NCBI GenBank assembly: GCA_949126835.1
Contig: OX421501.1
Coordinates: 1,117,054 to 1,181,053, forward strand
Source of the DNA: Anisus vortex
Lineage: Eukaryota > Mollusca > Gastropoda > Planorbidae
Direction: 5' to 3'
DNA: 64,000 bases
The notes below the pieces were generated by a model. That model was not told the DNA's origin. It saw nothing but the letters and a program-made list of their open reading frames with translations, and searched no databases. A program made the position numbers and the translations under genes. The stretch's first letter is position 1. Each line of letters begins with the position of its first letter. Below, in pieces: positions 12,001 through 21,528 of the stretch.

Positions 12001-13541
12001 TCATCTACTCTGCCAGATACATGCGGCAAGAGACCTTGGCTGTTGAAAGCATCTTTTCTATTAGCATAGCTGCTTCCGTCCGACTGACTGTGACCCGAAA
12101 GGCTGTCAGGAGTTAAATTTCGGCTTGACGACTTCGCTGATGATTGCGGAGGAACAATTTCCCAATCGGCAAGGCCCGAAGACCCACCAGATATGCCGGA
12201 GCCCCCCGACTCGGCAGAACCCGGGTGATCGCCGTCGGGAGACAAAGGTCTGGCATCTGCGTTCAGTGGCAGTGATGGGGGTGGAGCGTTAAAACTGTAG
12301 GGATAGTCTGAAGCTTGCTGTTCGTGTCCGCTGTAACCACTGTTACTATCTGCTCTGTGCGATTGACCAAAGACAAGCCCATCATCTGCTCCTGGATCCA
12401 ACAGTCCTAGATTGTTCTTTCTGTTAGACAACTCCACAACTTCCATTTTCTTCACCAGATCTTCAACCTTTTGTAGTGCTTCTTTTCCTTCATCCTCATC
12501 GCCGGCAGATATGTTTAGTGTGGATAGGCTGGCATTGCTTATGTCAGAGCTGGTTCTGTGAAGCGCTGGGTTGACGCTTAATGTGTTAAAACCGGAAATT
12601 TCATGCTCCTGGTCTGCATGGCTTCGGGCCTGCCTATCGAGATTGACGTTGCCATCCTCGTCATGCCCAAAGAAACCTGTCACAGTGCCATCCTCGTCAT
12701 TTGTATAGTTATTATGACTGACAGGTCCAAAGTTGCCCGGTTTGTGGCCATGGGGGGTGACATTGCTTTCTGAAGAAAGCTGTGAATTTTCTTGCCATGA
12801 TTGGACAGGTTGGTCTAAACTTTTCTCTGCTCCATTATCTGCTTCAGCGTGTCCCGCAGCTACTGATGGCTGAGTCGTGAATCCGTCTTCCCACTGACCA
12901 CTGGTATCAGAATTCTCCCAAGCATTCTGGTGGGGCTGGTCGTAATAGGGATATGCCGGTGCTTGGTGTTGTTGGTCTTCTGCCTGACTGGTCAGCTGAT
13001 TCTGCTGTTGCTCTCCGGGAGATTGTTGCTGGTCATAAAACTGACCATAAGAGTACTGCTGCGCATGTTGAAACTGCTGTTGCTGAGAGTAGTGGCTCTG
13101 GTCAAATTGACCACTGGGGTACTGGTGTTCCTGTACGGGGTCATTATAAGAAGCGTTGCCAGAGGGAAAGTTGGGATGCTCCGCGTAGTTGGCAGCGCCG
13201 GAATGGCTCGGGTTCCAGCCAGTGCTGTAATGAGCGCCGCTGTAATACTGATCACTGCTGCCCGCACTGGTCACCACTGCCTGGTACTCTGAAACAGGAG
13301 GACCAGGCTCAGGCTGTGCAGTTTGCTGCTGCTGATGCTGGCTGCCGTCTGCATTCCAATCCCAGTTACCCCAGCTGTTCCATGAGGTATGCAGCTCTGG
13401 CTGAGCGTTCGCCTGTTGCTGTGCGGAGCTCTGGGCACCTCCAAAAGTAGAGGCTTGTGTTTGAAACTGAGAAGGGTCAAAAAGCTTCACTTGTCCAACC
13501 TGATTGGGTAGCCCAGCTTGATTATTCCAAATGTTACTCAT
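1061..13541 (-). CDS. SEC16: SEC16 (COPII coat scaffold), 12 coding exons, 3' end outside window
   Basis: Sec16 is the peripheral membrane scaffold of ER exit sites; it binds Sec23/Sec24 and Sec13 and organises COPII vesicle budding. Coding exons on the minus strand, in order: 13541-11175, 10932-10808, 9593-9325, 8767-8660, 8204-8066, 5902-5726, 4330-4161, 4063-3856, 3709-3571, 3063-2809, 2509-2412, 1145-1061. All introns are GT/AG and phases join without a break, giving about 1380 residues. Family signatures are the [18 protein letters not shown] start of the central conserved domain, the [11 protein letters not shown] / [20 protein letters not shown] block and [20 protein letters not shown]. 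The start is the first ATG after an acceptor (ctgtcgcag) at 13543, so an untranslated 5' exon lies upstream. The C-terminal part is off the left edge. Introns carry several SINEs and MITEs. The assignment is from remembered family sequence, not a search. Confidence 0.93.
1405..1656 (-). repeat. SINE family 1 copy
   Basis: One of about a dozen copies of a tRNA-derived SINE (family 1). Read on the minus strand it starts with a tRNA-like head (B-box region ggttcaaattctgg), then a body with the words gtctacacagctctgatggg and gtggccactaatcccc, and ends near aacactgtttcaccagccca. The best-preserved copy is at 33205-33445. It sits in the intron between SEC16 exons 11 and 12. Confidence 0.7.
1782..1800. 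repeat. Poly-G run
   Basis: A run of about 18-19 G follows gggt within the last SEC16 intron. It is a simple repeat and a likely place for assembly or sequencing error. Confidence 0.8.
1997..2339. mobile_element. Tigger/pogo-like MITE (343 bp)
   Basis: Terminal inverted repeats read cagtgaaccctcgctaatt on the left and the complement of aattagggttcactg on the right. They are flanked by the TA dinucleotide (1995-1996 and 2340-2341), the target duplication of Tc1/mariner/pogo elements. The inside also reads like the Tigger family (ctaccgcgataaattagggt near the right end). No transposase ORF is present, so this is a non-autonomous copy in a SEC16 intron. Confidence 0.75.
3232..3494 (-). repeat. 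SINE family 1 copy
   Basis: It has the same layout as the copy at 1405-1656: tail at the left (ggaccaaactgatcataggg), body word ggtacccatcagagctgagt, and tRNA-like head at the right ending near cgaccaccgtgcctctcc. It lies in the intron between SEC16 exons 9 and 10. Confidence 0.75.
3571..4063 (-). CDS. SEC16: SEC16 exons 8-9: central conserved domain
   Basis: Exon 8 (4063-3856) encodes [20 protein letters not shown] followed by [14 protein letters not shown] and ends [15 protein letters not shown]. Exon 9 (3709-3571) encodes [13 protein letters not shown] and ends [14 protein letters not shown]. This is the central conserved domain of Sec16, which in other animals helps target the protein to ER exit sites and contacts ACE1. 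The intron between them is only 146 nt. Phase 2 joins the exons and phase 0 leaves exon 9. Confidence 0.92.
4161..10932 (-). CDS. SEC16: SEC16 exons 2-7: Arg/Tyr/Ser-rich linker
   Basis: Six exons (10932-10808, 9593-9325, 8767-8660, 8204-8066, 5902-5726, 4330-4161) encode a low-complexity linker rich in R, D, S and Y. Examples are [51 protein letters not shown] and, nearest the central domain, [18 protein letters not shown]. Low complexity between the N-terminus and the central domain is usual in animal Sec16. Exon 6 (5902-5726, [20 protein letters not shown] and a Pro/Ala-rich end) has no long open frame of its own and was found by phase and splice sites; it is GC-rich next to AT-rich introns. 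The exon 4 donor (gtctgt at 8659-8654) is weak. Confidence 0.85.
4331..5725. other. SEC16 intron 6, with 23-bp tandem repeat
   Basis: Intron of about 1.4 kb. No exon-like frame is visible. Between 4982 and about 5112 a roughly 23-bp unit (ccaatagaaatgcacaaaat plus 3 bases) is repeated about six times, with g/c alternating in the word gaaatg/caaatg, so pairs of units form a 46-bp higher-order repeat. Confidence 0.7.
5903..8065. other. SEC16 intron 5, with 78-bp direct duplication
   Basis: Intron of 2.2 kb with no coding signal. A short CA run lies near 6350-6362. A direct duplication starts at 7024 and 7102 (ttaatatgggggcgctattc and ttaatatgggagcactattc, period 78) and runs to about 7180. Confidence 0.7.
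8203..8290 (-). repeat. 44-bp duplication copying the acceptor of SEC16 exon 5
   Basis: Two 44-bp units start at 8203 and 8247 (gcctgctggattgactttaa and gcctgctggtttgatcttaa). On the minus strand each contains ccagcag^GC, so the 3' splice site of exon 5 is present twice. The copy next to the exon (boundary at 8204) continues the frame. The copy at 8248 would add GGC AAT CAT TAA and stop. Confidence 0.75.
9704..9950 (-). repeat. SINE family 1 copy
   Basis: Family 1 SINE in the intron between SEC16 exons 2 and 3. Recognisable words, left to right: gatcatagggccggcgaagc, gtgtggccagcacaatgccc, acccatcagagccgggtaga, and the head region ending at gaggtgccgtgcccc. Confidence 0.75.
10150..10320 (-). 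repeat. SINE family 1 copy, decayed
   Basis: An older family 1 copy in the same intron: ggggattgtgtggccagcac, then gccaggcatccatcagggtg and a head remnant ctctgccctaccactagacc. Confidence 0.55.
10505..10736 (+). repeat. SINE family 3 copy (tRNA-like head plus tail)
   Basis: A tRNA-like head (ctggctaagcggttaacgta with A-box spacing, then gcgaccggggttcccagtt as B box) is followed by a tail containing ctgtagctaatacaggcccg and ttttattttcaccctggcaa. The same tail lies inverted at 39872-39960, next to the same head at 40075-40310, which defines the family. The tail abuts the 21-bp donor repeats of SEC16 exon 2. Confidence 0.6.
10737..10820 (-). repeat. 4 x 21-bp repeat carrying the SEC16 exon 2 splice donor
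   Basis: Four head-to-tail copies of aaagttaccttgatttgtct plus one base start at 10737, 10758, 10779 and 10800. On the minus strand each unit is gacaaatcaag^gtaacttt, meaning the last exonic bases plus the donor. Only the donor at 10807-10802 gives the right frame. Using any of the other three places TAA directly after the split Arg codon (AG^G TAA). Confidence 0.9.
11175..13541 (-). CDS. SEC16: SEC16 exon 1: N-terminal Gln-rich region
   Basis: A single 2367-nt exon encoding 789 residues from [16 protein letters not shown] to TSSDSQ, ending in a consensus donor (gtaagt, 11174-11169). The first 220 residues are very rich in Q, S, Y and H. An acidic patch ([14 protein letters not shown]) lies near residue 290 and the motif [11 protein letters not shown] near residue 455-465. 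The LADWEIV-type motif and the low-complexity N-terminus are features I associate with animal Sec16. The rest is Ser/Pro-rich and presumably disordered. The GC content is higher than in the flanking introns, as expected of coding DNA. Confidence 0.9.
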
Positions 13542-15700
13542 CCTGCGACAGACACAAAGTTGTATGTGTTAATCTTTTAGACTGTGGCCAATTTTGTAAA
13601 AAAAATATGTACAGGAAATTGATTACATTTTTTTTACTTGTAATAAATGGAAATAGTATCAGCCAAATACTTGATAAAGAAAAAATGTTTTATTCACTAT
13701 ACAATAGAAAGAATAATTAGTGCATTACTGAGATTGAGAAGAACATTGATAAAAGTTGTATGTTTCATTTGTTATCTTTTTATTTTTATATACTGTATAT
13801 AATCGCCTATAAGTCACATGGGTGGTAAGTCGCATACCCTAGTAGTTCTAGATCACTACAATCAACTATAGGGGTTTTTCGGTTATGTAGGAAACTTTAT
13901 GACAGAGTAATGATGTTTTTCAAATTTTTCAAAAACAGTGTTGGGTGTATAAGTCGTACCCCTACTTTTTGTCAAAATTTTCTGTAAAAAAAAGTGAGAC
14001 TTATACGCAAGTATATATGGTAATTAGTCTGAAAATACATGTCAATTGATAAATTAAAATGATTAAAATGAACTTACAAAGCTAACTGTTATTTTTTTTA
14101 GATTCAGAGTTTCCCAAACGTTTCTTATTCATGACCGGATTAAGTCTAACAAAGTCGCCATTTTGTCTCTTTGTATTTTACGTCTAGGCTTAATGAATAA
14201 TGGGTGCAAAATTATCTGGGTTTTTTTAAAGCATAAAATAACAAAACACAGCATATTCAATTATATCTGTAAGTTTTATTACCTTATTTGTAGTAAAAGT
14301 ATCAACTTTATCAATATTGTGTGTTACTATGCTATTTAGCTGTAGTTTAGTATAAAGCTGCTGTAATTTATTTTATAGCTTCTATAACATTGAGACTAAC
14401 AGAAATTGCAGATCTTTGAATTCTTTATTGAAAATATTGGAACTTCAGCCGACTTTATATAGTATAGGCTAACTTTCTTATTTGGATCATGGGCTTTCTC
14501 GCTTTAAAATGATGTATAATAGGCTAATAATATATATTATCATAAAACTGAGTTATTTAATCTTCATTACGACAAATAAATATACATTAACAAACAGCAA
14601 CAGTGAAAAATAAAATTATGGATCAAGAAATCATACGTCAGGTAGCCTACACCAAATAGATTTTTTTTAGTGTCACTTATGGCTAATTAATACACTTGTA
14701 CTTCAATTTTACTTGATTTTCACCTTCCAAAGTATACCTGGGGCCTGGGGTTTATAACTTATACACAGTTACACAGGTGCAGCTTATAATAGGCCTAGGC
14801 CCTACTTATAGGCTTGAGATTTTACAGCAACAGTAGCAAAGGCCCCTATATTGCCTATAATATATATATAGTAATAGTCAGTAATAGTAATCTAAGTCTA
14901 ATACTAATAATATATGCCTAATTTTAGTATTTAAATTCTGGATTGTAGGTTGCTTACTCTGCTTAGGACTATCAACTATCAATATATTTATATATTTATA
15001 TATAGATCTATATATTATATATGATATGAATATATGATACACATATGAATCTAAGTCTAAAAAATATTTTTAGCACCTTCATCCTTCATTCTCATTCATG
15101 CACTTCTTAAAAAATAAAATGTAATAAAATTGTATATATTTAGGCTATATATCCTTATGCCTTTTAAATATGTGTCATAAATTAATGATAATGAAATGTC
15201 ATCCGGCAGTAAGGCCTACACTACACTACATCCTACATTTTAAAAAATACAATGACGATGGCGTACCTTGGACCCCTTGGTTGGTGACTTGACTTAGCCT
15301 TAAGTCTAAAAACGTATGACTACTTCTAATAATTATGTGTCTGAGGATAGTAGTCGGTGACAGTGTAAACTCACTGAGAGTCACTGTAAATTCATTGTAA
15401 ATGTAGTCTACAGTCTAATCTACATCACACTCACAGTGACTACAGACAATCATCAGTAAACAGAAATCAGATCAGAAATCAGAAAGTAGAAAGTATGTTA
15501 TTGTTAGCAGTTCCTTTGACTCACTTGTCTCTGTACGTATCTATATATCGGGTATATCATGTATCACAGATAAAAATAAAGGGTTAAATGTATTCGATTA
15601 ATAAAAATATAACATTAAAAATAGTTGTATGTGATGCGAGTCCACCTTAGTGATGTAGCAGATAGAATCCATGCTCGGGTTTGATTACGTGTGACACTTT
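13542..15700. other. SEC16 5' flank / probable first intron and promoter side
   Basis: The acceptor ctgtcgcag directly before the SEC16 ATG implies an untranslated exon further right. One candidate donor on the minus strand is ccaag^gtacgc at about 15264, which would put the first exon at about 15260-15450. This is a guess from one splice-site match. The rest is AT-rich and holds a MITE at 13791-14022. Confidence 0.3.
13791..14022. mobile_element. Short MITE with ctgtatata / tataagtc ends
   Basis: Inverted ends: tactgtatataatcgcctat aagtc on the left, and on the right the complement gives taccatatatacttgcgtat aagtc. Both ends begin with TA, consistent with a Tc1/mariner-type target. There is no ORF. 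A related element is at 31437-32112. Confidence 0.6.
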
Positions 15701-16354
15701 CGATAGAATGCGAAACTACGGCGACGTATTCAAACTATTTACATATGTTATTTTAGTAAGAAAGTATTCAAATGTGTTATTGTTCTTTAAATTATACAGT
15801 TTTAGTATAATTTTAATTTTAAAAATTACTCCGCACAATATAGTAATATTTTCGAAAACAATAGAATTTTTTTTCCGGTGATACAATAATGGGGTGTCAA
15901 CTCAGCTGTCAACTCGGAAAATAAGAAAGACTATCTGTCACTACACTATATAGACTATCTGAATATGAATAGGCCTGCAAAACGTCCCTGTCTGCACTAC
16001 AGCATCCGGTCAATTTTTTTTTTTTTTAAATGTCCTTTTTTCAGCTAGTTTTGAACTCAAACGTTTTTACGAGACGACAGACGTATTCAAAATGTAGCGA
16101 AATACTAATGCCTTACATTTATTTAAGCATGCGTTGGCCATTCTAGTTAATCATAACATTTTAATTTTACAATTATTACATACGGACATACGGAATTACC
16201 GAGATTTAATAATTTATTAGACTAAGCTTAGTTTAAGTTTAAAATGACTAGACTAGAAAGTGTTGTGGTCCGCACTTTTAACCTTTAAATTATTGAATGG
16301 CTGAATGGTTTTCTGATAACTTGAAAAGCGGCAAGAGAGTGATATATTACAACT

Positions 16355-16450
16355 TCCCAGCGGGCACACCACGTCGTATCGACAAGGGGGGGGTGAAAAC
16401 CACGAAAACACGTGAAAGCCACGTTTTTTCCCCGTTGATACACTGGGTTA
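16355..16450. repeat. Repeat with ccagcgggcacacc end
   Basis: It begins cttcccagcgggcacaccac gtcgtatcgaca and ends near gttgatacactgggtt, that is, inverted CCCAG...CTGGG-type ends. The same start (cagcgggcacaccacc) lies at 53798-53886, where the other end is gtctgcccgctgg. Both look like small DNA-transposon derivatives; the superfamily is not assigned. Confidence 0.45.
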
Positions 16451-18133
16451 TTATATTTTAAAATTAGTTTCAATTATTCATACGTTGTTTCAACACTATC
16501 GCTTTCCGAACTTTTTTTTTTTTGATTCGGTATTTTGTACATTTTTACCTCGGGATCTGCTATCCCTAGCTAATGGCCTCGTATATCCGGGCTTAGAGTT
16601 TAAGCGCATTAATTTCCTTGTATTTGTGAGGCATTTTTTTAAGAGTATCCTTACCACGGGATACCCCACCTCACCCTCCATGACAGCTAATCTGCAGTTT
16701 ATCCACGGCCGCGTATTCAGTATTCACAGCGCTAACCCTTATATCTAAAGGTCATTCCCCTATCTGCCAACTGATAATAGCTCCCTCAAGATTGCTGAAT
16801 CATTCAAGAGTAAAACAATTCAGCGCCAGAGTTAGGGATTTTTCCAAACAGTCGAACTCCATCGATGAGCATGCCAAAATTCTCAAGTCAAACATCTATG
16901 AGTTTTGGCTGTAACAAGCATTCTTCTTCTATCCCATAACCCGATTGAGGGTCTTTGAGACACCATTTTCGGAAACAGGCATTCAGCGAACATCAAATAG
17001 ACATATTGCTGAGAGATCGTAACAGCTGACAAAGCAGATTGATACGCCAGTGTCGTATTTTGGCATGTTCCACATGTTCCATTGCAACAGGGCCCCCACT
17101 CCAAAAGGGGTCTCCACACATCCCAAAAAGATTTTTTTTATTGGCATCCCCATTATTTAGTTTAATTCCTTACAATTTAAAGCGCTCCAGTCCAACCAAG
17201 CTAAGTGCAACATAAAATTTATGATTTTAAAGGAATGTAACATGAATTAACGGCCCTTTTCTGTGGTATGTGGAAGGCAGGGGTGAGACCACGAGGGGCT
17301 CCCACATAAATTTGGGAACAGGGCTCCCACAATCATAAATACGGCCCTGTAACGAGCAATGAATGGCAATGCATGGTGAGGTCTCAGTTCTGAACACTCT
17401 TCTGAAAATATTACAGATGATGTGTTCAGCAAGGATCGATATAGGTCTACACTGATGTCAAGTGGATGATGGTATTTGTTGGTAACGACTCTGCCACTTC
17501 TCTATAGAGCGTTCTCAGTGGGCGTGGCTTAGGTTTTTACTCTATTTTTAGTGACGTATTTGTGTAAATATAAGAACCCACTTGAGGTACAAATGTAACG
17601 TGGTGAAAGTGAAGTTGCTCTTTATCATGCAAAATTCACATCTGAATATTGGCTATCCTACTAAAAAATAAGGAGGTGGATTAATTGATTTACGTGATTA
17701 GGCTAGAGCCGGCTAGACCTATTTACACTTTCAATTTCACTTTATAGGCCTACACTTTTAATGTTTCGTAGGCTAGGCTACGATGTCAAGTGATATGTTG
17801 GTGAATAGGCTATCTAGTAAAGTCACTAATAGGCTCACATCGTCTATGATCTATGTCTATGATAATAATAAAATAGCCTTTTTTATTTAACATACATAAT
17901 ACAGCTTAAATCTTAATAAGACTTAAAACACAACACATCATTTAAAAAAAGCTCGAGCCTATATGAAACTTTATTAATACAGCGGCCATTATTACTTGTA
18001 CACCATTACAGAAAGTAAACACAAATCACGTGCTTTTTGTCACGTGATTGCAAACGCCCTATAGGAGTTAGCATCATCTTCTCCATTTCCGTCACCAGCT
18101 GCATTGTGCATACTTTGAGTGGGTATTCTCGCT

Positions 18134-18300
18134 TGTGAAGCCGGCTGGCCCAGCAGTAGTTCACCGGACTGTCAACCAAAAACCAACTGACACGTCGCGG
18201 TTTCTATCCCTGTCACCGACCCTGCAGGAGTTTTGGGCCTAGTGTACGTAATAATCTTCTATCTAGAAGGCACGTCTGAAAAACTTATAAGATAACTTAT
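18134..18300 (+). repeat. SINE family 2 copy (shares its 3' tail with the LINE)
   Basis: A tRNA-like head (ggctggcccagcagtagttc as A-box region; cgcggtttctatccc as B box) leads to ctgcaggagttttgggccta. It ends with aataatcttctatctagaag and cttataagataac, which matches the LINE 3' end at about 30697-30745. It is the most complete of four copies (others at 51088, 53502 and 62651). Confidence 0.7.
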
Positions 18301-18321
18301 TAGTTTCGTATCAGTGGACAA

Positions 18322-18540
18322 GGGAGAAAAACAGCCTTAGCGAGAGACGGTGAAGTGAAATGCCTGCTACAAGCTAAAGTGACAAAGGAGAGAAACAGCC
18401 TTAGCGAGAGACGGTGAAATGCCTGCTACAAGCTAAAGTGATGAAGGAGAGAAACAGCCCAAGCGACAGACGGTGAAATGCCTGCTACAAGCTAAAGTGA
18501 CGAGGGAGAGAACCAGCCTTAGCGAGAGACCGTGAAATGC
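18322..18540. repeat. 59-bp minisatellite, 4 copies
   Basis: The unit starts ggagagaaacagccttagcg and continues agagacggtgaaatgcctgc, then tacaagctaaagtga. Starts are at 18322, 18387, 18446 and 18505. The first unit is longer by about 6 bp because of an extra tgaag. It begins 22 bp after SINE family 2. Confidence 0.85.
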
Positions 18541-18711
18541 ACAATGATATTTGACATTTTTGGGGCCTTGTATAGGCTATCCCTATGAGAACCAGAATTG
18601 ATTATTTTGTTAACCCATATCACATCAAATTTCCGAAGAATGATATGAAGATGGTTTTTTATAGAGAGTCTTGACAGAGAAGGTATAATCTGCTCTCTTA
18701 TGGTGGTTAAA

Positions 18712-18925
18712 TAAAGTACCCATTGGGCCGGTGGAGCAGCGTGCGCCGTTCACCATGGCAGTTTCTGAAGCCAGTGGCGACGGCGGCGGTTAAATAATCA
18801 TAATTTAATACAAATAGGTAGAATTGGCAGCATTGCCGAAAATTTCCGTCAACTAACAGACAGAAATTTTAATCTTGTTAAAAAAATAACAGTATCTTAT
18901 CTTATCTTATACATTACAGACAGTA
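18712..18925 (-). repeat. SINE family 1 fragment and a LINE-type tail
   Basis: The stretch at 18712-18775 (aaagtacccattgggccggt) matches the tail part of family 1. At 18892-18925 the words ttatcttatcttatacatta match the inverted (ataag)n end of the LINE. The two fragments are separated by unassigned AT-rich DNA. Confidence 0.45.
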
Positions 18926-20985
18926 GTTCTCATAATTTACAACAAATAAATAAACGTTTTTTGTTTTTACTTGCATGAGTAAAAGGTATAAAAGGACAGG
19001 TGTACTGTTAAAAATAAACATTATTGTTTTGTTACGGATTTTTTCGTTGATTTAGAATTTAGACCAAAGGAGCGCGGGGGCGCTGTTCCTTGTTGTTATC
19101 GAAGACTAGTTAGTCCCTTGCTGTCACTTGACAAACGTTTATTTATCGTTGGATACATTCATTGATTTTTTATGCCAGTACCGAGTTTTTATATTGTTAC
19201 TGTAAGCTGTTAATCTGTATGACGCCACTGTTACTTAAGAAATTACACTTGGTTTTACACTTAAAACTTATTAGATATTAATAATTATGTTTTATGTATA
19301 TTGTTATTGTATGTGAGTGAGTAGCCTCTATGACTATGACTATTCCTCTATTCTCTATCATACTCTATTGCCCTATGTAGGCACTTTGATAAAAAATTCA
19401 AATTAAAGCTATGTTGTAATAATTATATCCATTCTATAGAGCTTTTAACCAGCTATCCAATGATACTAAATTTGTGAAGATATCTTTACTAGAACAAAAG
19501 TTATGAGCAAAAACAACCCCTTATACCTTATACTTATATAACCATTGCAATTAATTTTAAAAATTGTGCCCGAAAATATCCAATATTCTCACTATAATGC
19601 TCATAACTTCAAAACGGCTAAAGATATTTTGATGAAATTTTCAGAGCTTATATATAAATAATTATGCTTAAAGAATATAATGTTTATTTTGATTTATTGC
19701 ATGAAAATTATTTTTTTAAAATTATTATTAAGCAGCAGGGGTCGCACAAAAATGAAAAACGACTAGTGTCTAGCAGTCTAGACAGATCAAAATTGTTTTA
19801 TTTTGATTGCTAAAGCATTTAACTGTTATAAAACATATGCATATAAACTTGGAAAATGTCAATATACTATCAATATAAATATATCACAGTTAAGAATTAA
19901 TAAGAGACATGAAAAAATTAAATTACATTAAAATTAAGCTATAAATAATAAAATGAGAAAGTATTAATTAGACTCCATTATTTGCATAGCCTACTACAAT
20001 CATTTAACAATAATATATTCACCAAATGAATACATTATAAACAAGGCAATATTAACTCATTTTAAACAAAATTTCTTGTTTATTTATATTGTGAGGAACT
20101 TTCATCAGTTAGATAACCACGTTTCTGAAAATGAAAAAGATAGAAATTTGTGAAAATTTAATGACAACTAATTTTATTAAGAAATCTGAAAAGGAAAGAC
20201 TGTAAGGGGGTTAGCTTCCTTTGACTTATTAAGACTTAAAGTTAAAGTTTAAGTTTAAAATGAAAGAGTTTACAAGACTAAGGCTAAGGTTACCACATGC
20301 ATGTCAAAGCATATAGGCTATAACTATATGCAATGGCTATAGGCTATCATCTATAAATTACTTACGACTTCCGGTTCGGGCTAGTACGCTTTTCATATCA
20401 CGGATAAGTTTTTCAATATATTTTCTATATTTATATAACTAACACCCATTTAATCTTTATACTAACCTTTAATTAAGTTAATACTTAGTATATGTATATT
20501 GCAAATACTATTAAATATAATAATTGCTCGTAACAGTGAGCTTAAAGTATTATTTATACTTGGCGCTTCGAAGGCCGCCATATTGACCCCATATTCGAAT
20601 TGTTTGTTTACAATTACTGGTCTAGGCCAGGCTTAAAATAATAACTTAAGCACAATTATAATAAATAATAAAGAAACTCAGACAAATAAATACATATTAT
20701 AGTAATAAAACATAATTAATTATATAAGAGACAAATAATAACATTCGTTTTATTAGTATTTAAACAATAGGCCTACAATCGCCACTAGACCTATATAAGA
20801 ATATAAGGTTACCAAATTATTAAATCTTAGCCTTAGCCTAAATCTAAATTCTAAGTAGTAACAGGCCTATAGCCTATAGTCTCTAGGCTATAGCCTATTT
20901 ACAAAACAATAAACATCAATTATAACTACTATATTTAATTATAAAATACACCAAACTATTTTAAATAAAAGTATTAAAAAAGGAA

Positions 20986-21528
20986 ATGAAACTTGTAATC
21001 CTAGTCTTAGCCCTAGTTCTGGTAAGGGCACTAAAACTACCCAAACATGAAATTGTCCATAAGCAGATAATAATTAATCACCACAACATTAAAGATATTG
21101 ACAACACTCATGCTTATATCCTCCTAAAAAAGATCTCCCTAAACCATTTTAAACACAAAATTTGCAGGTACAGACAAAATCATTTAGTACTATTGTTGCT
21201 CTTGGCTGGCGATGTAGAATCCAACCCAGGCCCAGTCAAGACAGTTAGAGATAGATGTAACATTTGCAGTAAGCCATGCACAGCAAAACATAGAGCTATT
21301 CAATGTGACACCTGTGATGAATGGTACCATGCTGCATGCTTGCATATGAACACCCCAATTTATATAGCATTAGGAAATAAAGATGCCTCTTGGCACTGTG
21401 TACAGTGTGGGTTGCCACAATTTAGTTCAGGTCTGTTTAATTCTCATGACCTGGATACCACTAACCCCTACAGTGCCTTGACAAGCCCAGAAGTTAATAA
21501 TTTAGACCTAAATAAAACCCTTAGCTAG
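20986..21528 (+). CDS. LINE ORF1: leader, 2A peptide and PHD finger (180 aa)
   Basis: Starts at ATG 20986 (MKLVILVLALVLVRALKLP, a hydrophobic, signal-like start). Residues 70-83 are LLLLAGDVESNPGP, matching the 2A consensus D(V/I)ExNPGP, at which ribosomes release the upstream peptide between G82 and P83. Residues 91-141 form a complete C4HC3 PHD finger: C91, C94, C107, C110, H115, C118, C138 and C141, with WYH and WHC in the usual places. ORF1 is short for a LINE and has no obvious RRM or esterase domain. It ends KTLS and TAG at 21526, overlapping the ORF2 frame. If the 2A works, the nascent protein would be split into an 82-residue leader and a PHD-finger protein of about 98 residues. Confidence 0.85.
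   Translation: MKLVILVLALVLVRALKLPKHEIVHKQIIINHHNIKDIDNTHAYILLKKISLNHFKHKICRYRQNHLVLLLLLAGDVESNPGPVKTVRDRCNICSKPCTAKHRAIQCDTCDEWYHAACLHMNTPIYIALGNKDASWHCVQCGLPQFSSGLFNSHDLDTTNPYSALTSPEVNNLDLNKTLS
21193..21234 (+). promoter_or_regulatory. 2A ribosome-skipping sequence
   Basis: Encodes LLLLAGDVESNPGP. All positions of the conserved GDVExNPGP core are kept, with the Leu-rich upstream context typical of active 2A sites. It acts co-translationally, so it is a recoding signal within ORF1 rather than a protein domain. Confidence 0.88.
21512..21528 (+). promoter_or_regulatory. ORF1/ORF2 overlap, possible +1 frameshift site
   Basis: ORF1 reads acc CTT AGC TAG. The ORF2 frame (+1) is open from 21512, just after a TAA at 21509, and contains no ATG before the endonuclease domain. 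CTT followed by A lets a Leu tRNA slip one base forward onto TTA, as at the Ty1 CTT-AGG-C site, and the slip lands exactly in ORF2. Stop-reinitiation at a non-ATG codon is the alternative. This is inference from sequence only. Confidence 0.4.

Larger units (their letters stand above)
15701..20893. other. Intergenic repeat-rich DNA between SEC16 and the LINE
   Basis: No gene is supported here. It holds the repeats listed separately at 16355-16450, 18134-18300, 18322-18540 and 18712-18925. The small open frames at 16.5-17.4 kb have no recognisable domain. A CpG-bearing stretch near 20365-20610 (cttccggttcgggctagtac; ggccgccatattgac) could be a promoter or the true 5' part of the LINE. Confidence 0.5.

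Noticed and set aside
12930..13450. Open frames on the plus strand opposite SEC16 exon 1
   Set aside because: They are antisense shadows of a long, compositionally biased exon; the minus-strand frame has the family motifs and splice sites.
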